Below the pieces are notes generated by a model. The model was not told where the DNA came from. It ran no database searches and was given only the letters and a program-made list of their open reading frames with translations. Positions 45,324 through 55,079 of a DNA stretch of 64,000 nucleotides are shown here, one piece after another; the first letter of the stretch is position 1, and each line of letters starts with the position of its first letter. A program made the translations under genes and the position numbers. The stretch is taken from assembly GCA_012931725.1 (NCBI GenBank), contig CM022945.1, forward strand, positions 150,849,480 to 150,913,479, in the 5' to 3' direction. Source of the stretch: Litsea cubeba (Eukaryota > Streptophyta > Magnoliopsida > Laurales > Lauraceae).

Positions 45324-45579
45324 ATGATATTGTGAATGAACTTGTGTTTGTAGTTGATAACATGAATATCTAGTGTAATATGCTGTGATCAGCTGGGTGA
45401 ATGAAACATTTGTCTCACACATGACAAATTTTAGGCCTCCCTACAAAACCCCTCTGTCTTCTGTGAATGTGTTAAAAAATGCAGATTTGAAGGATTAGGT
45501 TTGATTGAATTGATTGGTACTAATTTTTTGGTTACTTGTGAATAGAGAAACATAATTCTTATATAGCCATTTAGCACAT

Positions 45580-46195
45580 ATGAACCCACTTGGTTGAAAA
45601 TGTGCGTGAGTTAAAAACTGACCAAACGCGAATGTCTCCGTCCAATAAAATGCAGATTTTTAGTTTGCCATATGGTCTTTCAAACCCCAAATTTTCAGCC
45701 AAAAACTCCATCGGGAAGTTGTCTAACCAGTGAGCAAAACAGTGGTACTCAGCCATGTTTTCAAGAAAACAACACTTATGAACCCACTTGGTTGAAAATG
45801 TGCGCGATTAAAAAACTGACCAAACGCGAATGTCTCCATCCAATAAAATGCGTATTTTTTAGTTTGCCATATGGTCTTTCAAACCCCAAATTTTCAGCCA
45901 AAAACTCCATTGGGAAGTTGTCTAACCAGTGAGCAAAACAGTGGTACTCAGCCATGTTTTCAAGAAAACAACACATATGAACCCACTTGGTTGAAAATGT
46001 GCGCGATTGAAAAACTGACCAAACACGAATGTCTCCGTCCAATAAAATGCATATTTTTAGTTTGCCATATGGTCTTTCAAACCCCAAATTTTCAGCTAAA
46101 AACTCCATCGGGAAGTTGTCTAACCAGTGAGCAAAACAGTGGTACTCAGCCATGTTTTCAAGAAAACAGCACTTATGAACCCACTTGGTTGAAAA
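45580..46195. repeat. 198-bp tandem repeat in element C
   Basis: Three units start at 45580, 45778 and 45977, plus a partial one at 46175, each beginning atgaacccacttggttgaaa. The period is 198-199 bp. On the minus strand each unit is open for 66 codons (MAEYHCFAHWLDNFPMEFLA...), giving a repetitive 145-codon ORF. The array lies between the 3' ends of the two convergent genes. Confidence 0.9.
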
Positions 46196-46596
46196 CATAA
46201 TGAAAATGTGCACCTACTTACAAAAGTATTGATTCATCTCAAACAAATTAAACTTATAAAATAAAAGTCCAACTTCATAATGATGGCAGTCTTGATGTCT
46301 TATTCTCTGCATGGATACTTAATGAAACCTTCTCTGCATAATTATAGCAATTGGGCTGCAATAGACATAACATGAGATAATTAACGGAGGGAAATATGCA
46401 TCAACTTCCATCATAAAAAAATTCTTAAACTAAGAAAAAAAAAATTACCTATTTCCTCATCAGAGCTTCCTCTATTTCCAACATTAGCGTCCAGTGAATG
46501 TCCTGGATCAGCATCAGCTAACCTGAAATATACTTTTATAAGTAATAGTTTTATATGAAAAATGGGAGATAACAAGAAAACTCGCATTAAATCAGT

Positions 46597-48787
46597 TTAC
46601 ATGTTCAACAACACCGGACAATTTCGCTTGTCATGTGACACACCGCGTTTGTTGCATCACGTACAAAGACGCCCTTTTGTTGCCTTTTCCTTCGATGATT
46701 TAAGTCTCTTCGCGCGTCCTTTCTTAACAACATGCTCCGGCTCACGATATTCAACCACATTACTATCCACAAGTCCATTCCCTTTATCACTGCTTGTATT
46801 TGATGGGTTGTTTAACGTCAACTGCCTTAATTTCATCTCCAATTCATTATGACCACTGATTAAAAACTCAAAACCTTCTTTAGATTGACTAGCTATGTCA
46901 ATAAGCCCTGCAAACATACATGACAAGCGACTATGTCTAGCCAAGCATGGGTTAACACCAACAGATCCACCTGATTCAACAACGTCCACCAATGCATCTT
47001 TTGTAGCACCCTTCGTCCATCGCTTCAAAATGTAACGCTCGGGCAAAAACAGTATAGAACATCTCTTCAAGATAGTCAAAACATGACAACAAGGGATGCC
47101 TTCAAATTCAAACTTCTTGCAAGAACAATATGCATGCTTCTCGTCTTTCTTCCATATAACCTCTCTTTCAATTCCGTTCTCTTCAGAATAATTTTTCAAA
47201 ACGAACTTAGAGGTGAGATCATCTTCGTAAACAATATTTTTTGCAACTGACATGGTGGTGAATAACTCATCTTGAGACTTATAAAATAAGTTTCTTGTGT
47301 ATACTTCGGCCATTTGCTTTCCATTGGTGAACATGTCTTCATTTTCGGCCTCCCATTGCTATTCTCAAAATCCTCCTTCTTTTCAAGATATTTCAAACGT
47401 TCAACCCCAGCATCAAAATGCAATATGAAATCAAGGAGAGAATTCTTGTACTCTACGTATTGCTTCACAAATGCATTCATGCTTTCACTTCTTGAAGTGG
47501 TCGACATGCCACCAGAAAAAATTTGTTTCAAATATACCGGAACCCACATATAACGAATCTTAAATATATCCGCCAGCCAATCATTCTCCTTAAGCTTATT
47601 GTTTGTTATGATCTGATTCCAATGACTCTCAAATTGATCAGTAGTGTCAGATTTATGAACATATTTTTTTATCTGATCTATTAAACCCTCATTGTGAATA
47701 TGAACCCCTCCCAAATTCGTAGGCAACTTGTCCAAAATGTGCCATAGGCAAAACCGATGAACGGTGTTTGGCATGACATTCTTTATGGCCTTTGTCATTG
47801 CCAGATCTTGATATGTTATAATACCCTTTGGTGGACTAAATGACATGGCTTCAAGCCATGTGTTAAACAACCACTCAAAAGACTCCGTTTTTTCATTGGG
47901 TAGAAACCCACATCCAAATAAAGTTGTTTGCCCATGATGATTGCAACCTACAAATGCGCCAAAAATAAGTTCATAGCAATTAGTTTTATAGGTTGTATCA
48001 AATGTCACCACATCACCAAAGACTTTGTAAGCCGAACGAAATGATCCGTTTGCCCAAAACACATGTGTTATCTTTTTATCTGCATCTCGCTTAATGGTAT
48101 ATGTGAAACCATTTTCCATTTCTTTACAGTTTTCAAAGAGTAGCTGTCCATCTAGCCCCCTTTTCTTTTCCTTTTCATCCCTACGGTGATTTTTGGCATC
48201 CGTATCTATAAATCCAATTTTGTCTAGTCCCCCAGATTGAGATGCAAACACTTGCATTTGTTGTTTGCTTCCCACGTTTGCTGAATCATAAGTGTTTATA
48301 AGTTGTCGCTTTGATTATGGCACTCACGATGTGACCTCAACATAAATCTCTTACTCGGAGTAGCGGGGGCATAAGAGTGTTGAGGAACAAACATGGATAC
48401 CACATAACCACCTGACTTATCAAGTTTCACTTGTAACTTAGCCTTACAATCGAATCTTGTTTCCATTCAACGTCTTTGAATAAGTTCCTTATCAATCCAA
48501 TGTTTCTCATCTGTTTTACCCTCCTTTGAACAAACAAATCGCTTCCATACAACCTCCCCATCTTTACCTCTATTGCTAGATTCTTTTCTTATACTAAATC
48601 CAGCGAGTTCTCCATAAGCATTATAAAAGTTATATGCCTCATCTAAATCATCAAAATGCATGCCCAATTTTGGTGTCATGTTTTCAACCACAACCGGATA
48701 GTGGACAGCTGATGATGAGGAGGAGGTCATATCCATATGTAATCTGGATATCAAATGATTAAAATTAGTCATGAATAAAAGACCCAA
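46597..48787 (-). pseudogene. FAR1-type Mutator transposase (broken)
   Basis: Minus strand, in order: a FAR1 DNA-binding domain (48700-48310), with MHFDDLDEAYNFYNAYGELA and a CKAKLQVKLDKSGGY segment; the MULE transposase core (48275-47350), with VVTFDTTYKTNCYELIFGAF, FGCGFLPNEKTESFEWLF and HRFCLWHILDKLP; a SWIM zinc finger near 47100 (CSCKKFEFEGIPCCHVL); and a C-terminal CX2C...H...C knuckle near 46640. Lesions are a TGA at about 48465, frameshifts near 48315 and 47345, and a TGA within the last knuckle. The family includes FHY3/FAR1 regulators and Jittery-like transposases; the flanking TIRs favour a transposase here. Confidence 0.85.
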
Positions 48788-49308
48788 AGAAACAGTTCCA
48801 TGACTACTCCAATGCAGAATATTGAATCAACATATGGCAAACATAAAACGTGTAGTATATGTAGCAGAAAAATGAGACAACTTTGACTTAGCCATAAATG
48901 AGAATACAAGAGTTCAAGATTCATACAAACCAAATGATGTGGCAACGAATAAAACAACTGTCGGCGACATACAATGATTTACATACAAACCAAATGATCT
49001 GCAATCAGTTTACAAGATTCAAATGGGTGTGTTGTCCAAAGACTTCTTCCCTAATATGTAACCATGTCCAGATTTCATAGTAAGAAGAACAGATATGTGC
49101 TCAGTTGCCCTTGTTTTAACATACAACCATAACAAATATCACAAGATTCTACAAGTATATAAAAAGACAAAAAAATATATATACAATAGACTCAGCTGTA
49201 AATGAAGTTCGTCTAAACCACAACTAGTTCCTTGGCTTTGTCAACCATGAAAGGTTGGTCAATGAGTTATGCAGCTTAGCCTCAGATTGAATTCAACTTT
49301 AAAAAAAG

Positions 49309-49634
49309 AGCAGCAGACCTTAAAATCCCTAACCCCAAACCCTCAAATCCCCACCACAAACCACAAAATATCAAACTCAAGCTGAATCAGTCAAATCTAT
49401 CAAAACCCAGACCTTGTACAGAAATTAAAAAAAAAAAAAAACCCCACATTCCATTTCTACTGGTTGCAGAGCATTTAATGAATAAAATGAAAAGCAGAAA
49501 GAGGGAGGGCGGATTCCTTACCTGTCAGTCGCGGGAGAGAGAGAGAGCAGTGCAGGAGAGAGGGAGCAGCAGAGAGAGACATCTTCTCAGTGAGAGAGAG
49601 GGAGAGGCGACGCAGCAGCGAGCTAGAGCAAAGG
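49309..49634 (-). promoter_or_regulatory. Right TIR of element C (truncated outer end)
   Basis: It is an inverted copy of 43671-44002, including the leader and the splice donor at 49521 (minus strand). It would drive the transposase gene. It stops abruptly at gagcaaagg, where sequence from element B begins. Confidence 0.7.
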
Positions 49635-49949
49635 TCCCATCAGGCCTGGCCCGGAGCCATGCCCTGGGGGCGCACGTGTCCTGTACGCGCCGTTTTGTCA
49701 GTAATGATAATCTGCAGGGCATGCCTCAGCATGCGCCGTTGTCCTGTCGTTGGTCCCATCAATCTTCATCAAATCCGTGTTGCCGGGGGTCGATGCCGAG
49801 GTCGGATAGGTCCGACTTCGGGAGTTCCTACCTCGGCGAATGCCACGGTCCTTCGGCCGCGGTCGGCTTTGGCCTTGGGGAGGCATAATCATTCTGTTAT
49901 GAGGTTAGGGCTAGTGCCGATCTCGGCTTAGTGAAAATACCCCCACACA
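49632..49949 (-). repeat. Element B 3' LTR, truncated
   Basis: It matches 59752-60069. On the minus strand it starts TGTGTGGGGGTATTTTC at 49949. The last 419 bp of the LTR are missing because it is fused to the TIR of element C at 49632-49634. Confidence 0.9.
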
Positions 49950-49968
49950 ATTGCCCCCCAGTCTTCCG
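49950..49968 (-). other. Element B polypurine tract
   Basis: On the minus strand AGACTGGGGGGCAAT lies directly before the LTR start TGTGTGGGG, as in A, D and E. Confidence 0.75.
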
Positions 49969-50307
49969 AGCTTTTAAGGGATTCAACTCTTAGAGGTCGG
50001 AAGCTGAATAAGTCTCGCCGAGATGCAAAATGCCGCGGTGTTCGGATGATTCCTCGCCCGGGCTCGGGGGAGCCCAAGCGTCTCCTGGCTTTCGGAATTC
50101 CACCGCCGCTACGGTAGTTGGCGTCTTTACTCCTATCCGCTGTCGCTTCCGCACCCGAGGCATTAAATGGCGCACGAGAAACGAGCTGGTGCTTCCACGT
50201 GTCCTTCTTTATTTGGCCGGCCCGTCTTTTCACGACGGCGCGCGTAGTGAAAAGGCGCGCTTCTTGAAATTCGGAGAGGCGCCATGATTGAGCGCCTACC
50301 TTCTGGC

Positions 50308-50316
50308 TATAAATAA
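50308..50316 (+). promoter_or_regulatory. TATA box of antisense gene in B
   Basis: GGCTATAAATAAGGGC lies about 360 bp upstream of the antisense ATG at 50671. A pyrimidine-rich leader follows. The position agrees with the TATA box found in element A. Confidence 0.65.
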
Positions 50317-50670
50317 GGGCTCGCCCCTTCTTCTTTCTTTTTTACTTGCATTCTGTCTTTCTTTTCCCTTGCCTTCTTCTTCCTTTCGCTTTTGGAGCCC
50401 TCTTTCTTTCTTTCCTGCCTTCGTCTCTGTCGAACGAAAGAGGCTGTTGCAGAGAATCCCTAGGCTTCTTGCTGCCAGGACTCCGTTCTGCGTCTTGACC
50501 TTCTCGTAAGTCTCCTTCTCCTTCTCCCTTTTCCTGTTCCGCTCTGCTTTCTAGGTCTCTGCCTGGTCTAGGGTTTTCTCTGTTTGGGGTTTTCTCTGTT
50601 TTTAGGGTCTTCTCTTACTCCTTAGTCTTCTCTTACTCCTTAGCACATTTCTAGCGTTTTCGCCTGAGAG

Positions 50671-52784
50671 ATGGGCATTTATAGCCATTGGATAGAGTCC
50701 GAGAGGGGGTTAGCTGACCTTAGGGCTAGGTATGATATACCAGAGGGGGTCCAGGTCATGGCGGCTTCAGTCATGTCTTATGCCATTGGGGACTTTTGTG
50801 ATGGCTGGATGCCGTTCCCCTTGGTGGCCGTGATCGAGGGCGGGGTTAGGTTTCCCCTCCGCCCTCTGCTCAGGGACTGTCTCCGAGCATGGCACCTTTG
50901 CCCTTGCCAGCTGATGCCTAACAGTTTCAAGATTATAATGGGCACGGACGCGCTCAATACAATTTTGGGCATCAGTCTCGGCGTTCACGATATCGAGGAG
51001 GCCTACGATATCTGCAAGTCCGGGAAGGAAATGTACTACCTTCGCGTCAAGTCGGGACGGAGGCCTTTCGTGTAAGCTTTGGAAGACTCCAATAAATATG
51101 CCGGGGACGATCGCCTGATGGTCACTGGCAACTGGGAGTTCGGTGATGACGGGCCCATCTCGGCAAGAAATTTCAGGATCCCTTGTCACTACGGCACCCC
51201 TCCAAGTAATTAAAACCTGAGTACCTCCTTTTATTTCTCATGCTTTCTGTACTTGCCGATCTGATGTCCTTTGTTTGCTCTGCAGGCGTTCGTCAGAGAA
51301 GAGCTGCCGCTTTCCGAGAAGGCTGGGAGCTGAACAGAGCTTGGATCCGAGCTTTAGAGAGCTACCACGGCCACGGTGACAGGTCCGCGTGGAAACTGCT
51401 AGGGTACGAGCCCAGGTACCGCGGCTACAAGGAGAGGAAGTTGATTGCTCATCGCAGGCAAGCCGCGGCGGAGGTAGAGGGAGAGACCAGAGCGGACGAG
51501 GACCGGACCGCGGCGGACCCAGGGGATCGTTCTGCGACCAACTCTGAGGCGTCCACCTCGGGGTCCGAAGACAACGCCGAGACGATCGGAAGGATCGTCC
51601 TGTCCGATTCAGAGTCTGAGGGAGAAATGGACCGGACCCGCCCGAAGCCCGTCCTGCGAAACCTCAAGGCCGTTCCAATGACTGGCAAAGGTCGGGGCGC
51701 GCCTTCTTCCTCTCGCGCTCCCGCACCGACGAGTGCGCCCTCGTCATCTTCCGCGCCCCCGCCTTCCCGGACGCCGACGCCGCTTGCCGCGACCGGGAGC
51801 GGGACACCGGGGCCTTCCACCACTTTGGCCACGCAGGTGGATGACCAAGCCCGTAAGAGGGCCCGGGTAGAGAGCTTGGCGGGGGAATCGTCCGGGCCTG
51901 TCATGGCAACGCAGGCTAACCCCGCTCCTTGGAAGCCGAGCTTCATGATCCAGCCCGGGAGGCCGCTGTCAGTGGAGGATCGCCTCTCGGGGGGACCGTC
52001 CGTGGTTGCCTGCTTGGGGAGCGCCTGTGCCCTGCCGCGGGACATGGAGAACCACGATAAAATGGATGACATCTCCCTGCTGGCCGCGCAGATGAAGGCT
52101 AACCTGAGTGTAAGTCTGATTTTTCTTTCAATATTTACTATTTGGTTATGGCTTTCGCTCACTGGTGGATAACCTGCTTGGTTATTTCCTGCTTCCTTGC
52201 AGAGCGTCCAGATGGCTCAGGTTTCGGTGTCTCGTATCCAGAAGTGCCACGCCGAGGTGAAAAGGCTCCAGGCTGTATGCGAGCAGCAAAAGAAAGACCT
52301 GGAGGAGGCGAGGGCGAAGGTGTCTGAGTACGAGGACACGCACCGATCCCTCTTTGCCGAACTTGACAAGCTCAAGTCGGTTCTCGACCTGACTAAAAGG
52401 AGGGAGGCCGAGCTTAAGAGGACGATCGCGGGGCTGGAGAGCCAAAAGGCCGGTCTAGAGCTCACCCTCCAAGCCGAAGTCAAACTCGCCTTCCAGGATG
52501 GCGTCGACGCGGCGGGCGATGAGTACGCTGTGCAAGTCAACGACATCCGGATCTCGGCTTGGGAGATGGGCTGGAGGGCGGCTCTAGACAAGATGGGCGT
52601 CTCCCATGACCATCCTACCTACGCCAGGCCGGATGAGTATCCGTGCTCGGACGCCGCCGAAGGTGCAGAGACGGGCCCCGCTGCCCAGCCGGGGCCGGAA
52701 CTCCCCTCCGCAGTGCCCGAGGTGCCTGCTGCAGTCGAGGACCCCGTTGCGGCTTCCGCACCCGAAGCTCCTCCTACCGCGTGA
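50671..52784 (+). CDS. Antisense three-exon gene of element B
   Basis: Predicted exons are 50671-51205, 51286-52109 and 52203-52784, with donors GTAATT and GTAAGT and acceptors CTGCAG and TTGCAG. Exon lengths of 535, 824 and 582 bp join in phase to about 646 residues. Residues 1-178 hold a domain with GGVRFPLRPLLRDCLRAWH and QLMPNSFKIIMG, resembling the plant putative gypsy-type transposon family (Transposase_28-like). Next come REGWELNRAW and HGHGDRSAW, an acidic then Pro/Ser/Ala-rich linker, a coiled coil (about 455-550), and a C-terminal piece (WEMGWRAALDKMG, HPTY). A single TAA at 51073-51075 interrupts exon 1. The exon plan and ends match element A. The function is unknown; a role in element control or targeting is speculation. 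Confidence 0.75.
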
Positions 52785-53160
52785 AGTCCTTTTTCTTTTG
52801 ATGTAATTTTTGCTTAGGCGCTTTGCGCCCTTCATGTATAAAACCTCTGTTATGAAAATCTTGCTTTACGCCCTTCATGAAAATTTTTGTTTGTGTTTGA
52901 TCCTGAATGCTTCTAAGTGTTTCTTTTCGGCCATATGACCGAGACCACCCTTCGGGGACTATTAATTAGCCGCGCCTAGTGCGATTTAGGTTTTATCCGA
53001 GGGACTGAGCTTTTCTTTTGCAACGCAATGGCGAGCGCGTGATACCATTTTTCTTTTAAGTATACGAGCTCGGTGAGTGCCCCGTTACTTTAGCCTGGGA
53101 TCATTTAGTGTCGGATAGTCGTGCGGCGATTTTAATGTATAAGGCGATTCCCGTTTTGTC
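52785..53160 (+). other. 3' flank of the antisense gene in B
   Basis: T-rich sequence just after the TGA at 52782-52784, with repeated ttcatg[t/a]a phrases (52828-52880), is a plausible 3' UTR and polyadenylation region. No ORF is supported. Confidence 0.5.
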
Positions 53161-53435
53161 GCCAGGGCCGCGCTGGCTACCCGGCACGGGGGCCGAGATG
53201 CTCACGAAATGGAGAAGTTCCCCTGGCTCGTCACCAGGGGCCGTGCTGGCTATCTGGCACGAGGGCCGAGACGCGCACGAAATGGAGAAGTTCCCCTGGC
53301 TCGTCACCAGGGGCCGTGCTGGCAATCTGGCACGAGGGCCGAGACGCGCACGAAATGGAGAAGTTCCCCTGGCTCGTCACCAGGGGCCGTGCTGGCAATC
53401 TGGCACGAGGGCCGAGACGCGCACGAAATAGAGAA
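53161..53435. repeat. 73-bp tandem array in element B
   Basis: Units start at 53161, 53234, 53307 and 53380. Each contains ccaggggccgtgctggc and cgcacgaaatggagaagttc. The first unit is more diverged. The array sits between the 3' ends of the antisense gene and pol, as in element A, but the sequence is unrelated. Confidence 0.92.
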
Positions 53436-53546
53436 GTTCCTGCCGAACTGGGGAATTGCGTTGTTGCCGCGTTCCCTCCTTGGAGCAGATTCGATTTGGG
53501 GCACACAGAGAAACGACCTTCATTGATTTGCATAAAACGAATACAT

Positions 53547-55079
53547 TTAAAAGTAAAATTTTTTGAGATGTGATGCGTTCCATGGCCGCGGCAGCAGTTT
53601 CCCATTCATATCCTCAAGCTTATATGCGGACCGCCCCGCGGTTGAGACTACCTTTAATGGACCGCGCCAGTTTGGGGCCAACTTGCCTTGATTCGGGTCC
53701 TTGTCTGTGGGTAGCGCCTTCTTCAGGACCAACTCTCCGATAGAGAACTTCCTTTCCCGCACTTTCTGATTGTAATCTCTTGCTAGCCGTTGCTGATAGG
53801 CTGCCAAACGAATGGAAGCGGCCTCTCTGCGCTCTTCGGCCAGGTCCAGTCCCAGGGTGAGGTTTTTATCGTTCCGGGCCTGGTCAAAGAGTTCGGATCT
53901 GAGTGTTGGGAGGCCGATTTCAAGAGGGATCACGGCTTCCATTCCGTATGCCAAGGAGAAAGGAGTCTCTGAGGTGGAGCGCCTCGGGGTGGTTCTGTAG
54001 GCCCATAACACACTGGGCAGCTCTTCCACCCACCTCCCTTTGGCCCCATCGAGTCTCTTTTTGAGCCCATCCAAGACCACTTTGTTGGAGATTTCAGCTT
54101 GGCCATTGCTCTGGGGATATGCCGGAGTTGAGTAGTGGTTCCTGATGCCGAGTTCCTTGCAAAAGTTTTTGAAGAGGCTGGAGTCGAATTGGGTCCCGTT
54201 GTCCGAGACCAAGACTCGAGGGATGCCGAACCTCGTGACGATGTTCTTCCATACGAAGTTCTTGGAGTCCCGCTCTGTGATGGAAGATAATGCTTCCGCC
54301 TCGATCCACTTGGTGAAATAGTCGGTGGCCACTATCAGCCACCTTTTATTCCCCGGAGCTCGGTGGAGGGGTCCCACAATGTCCAGCCCCCACTGAGCAA
54401 AAGGCCATGGACTGGAGAGCGGGCTCAGATCCTGTGCAGGTTGATGGAGGTTGTGTGAGAATATCTGGCACTTTTCGTACTTCATAGCGTACATCTGTGC
54501 GTCCTTTTGCATGTATGGCCACCAGTACCCTTGGCTTATAGCCCGGTATGCTAGTGACCTTCCTCCGATGTGACTTCCGCAGATGCCCTCATGTATTTCG
54601 TAAAAAAAATCTTCAACTCGGCTCGGGTGGACGCACTGGAGGTAAGGGCCCGTGAAGGATTTTCTGTACAGCTTTCCTTCTGGAGAAAGCCAGAACCGGG
54701 CTGCCCGGAGCCTGATCTTGTGAGCTTGCGCTCTGTCCTCGGGGAGCTGGTCGTCTTTGAGGTGCGCGATGATGGGATCCATCCAACTGGGCCCGAGGTC
54801 GGCGCACAAGATTTGCCGTGGTGGGCTGAGCTCTATACTCGGCGATGTTAGTGAACCCACTTCTATAGTCCTCTTTTTTCCAGCTTCGACGGCGGAGGCC
54901 AAGTTGGCGAGCGCGTCGGCGTGTGAGTTTGAGTCTCTACCGATTTGTTTGACTTCTACTTCCGGGAATTGGGATAGGAGTTTCTTGGCGAGGGTTAAAT
55001 AGGCCGCCATTCTGTCGTCGCGAGCCTGATAATCTCCAGTGAGCTGGCTCGTCACCAACTGCGAGTCACTGTAGATCAC
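53547..55079 (-). CDS. Element B RNase H (end) and integrase
   Basis: 510 codons, in frame with the upstream pol ORF and separated from it by one TAG at 55080-55082 where element A has a Gln codon. It begins in RNase H (IYSDSQLVTSQLTGDYQARD; HADALANLAS near residue 55). Integrase follows, with HEGICGSHIGG and a zinc site in which the expected first Cys is Tyr (MKYEKC). The catalytic residues are D in GLDIVG (about 232), D in VLVSDNGTQFD (about 295) and E in GQAEISN (about 328). The C-terminus ends WNASHLKKFYF, with no chromodomain. The role is integration of element cDNA. Confidence 0.88.
   Translation of the reverse strand: MIYSDSQLVTSQLTGDYQARDDRMAAYLTLAKKLLSQFPEVEVKQIGRDSNSHADALANLASAVEAGKKRTIEVGSLTSPSIELSPPRQILCADLGPSWMDPIIAHLKDDQLPEDRAQAHKIRLRAARFWLSPEGKLYRKSFTGPYLQCVHPSRVEDFFYEIHEGICGSHIGGRSLAYRAISQGYWWPYMQKDAQMYAMKYEKCQIFSHNLHQPAQDLSPLSSPWPFAQWGLDIVGPLHRAPGNKRWLIVATDYFTKWIEAEALSSITERDSKNFVWKNIVTRFGIPRVLVSDNGTQFDSSLFKNFCKELGIRNHYSTPAYPQSNGQAEISNKVVLDGLKKRLDGAKGRWVEELPSVLWAYRTTPRRSTSETPFSLAYGMEAVIPLEIGLPTLRSELFDQARNDKNLTLGLDLAEERREAASIRLAAYQQRLARDYNQKVRERKFSIGELVLKKALPTDKDPNQGKLAPNWRGPLKVVSTAGRSAYKLEDMNGKLLPRPWNASHLKKFYF

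Larger units (their letters stand above)
43671..49634. mobile_element. Element C: two-gene Mutator-like element, right end truncated
   Basis: Inverted arms at 43671-44002 and 49309-49634 enclose two convergent genes: a GRF zinc-finger protein (plus strand) and a FAR1-type transposase (minus strand). The left arm continues outward through a CT-rich tract (43330-43670), but its true left end is not resolved. The right arm is cut at 49634, where it joins the middle of an LTR of element B. FAR1-like MURA transposases with long TIRs are typical of Mutator-like elements. This copy is inactive because the transposase is broken. Confidence 0.8.

Noticed and set aside
51449..52162. 237-codon minus-strand ORF
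   Set aside because: Shadow of exon 2 of the antisense gene in a GC-rich low-complexity region; it would also lie outside the pol order.
51240..52172. 310-codon plus-strand ORF taken as a separate gene
   Set aside because: Its first codons lie in an intron and its end runs through the next donor site; in-phase splicing to exons 1 and 3 explains it better.
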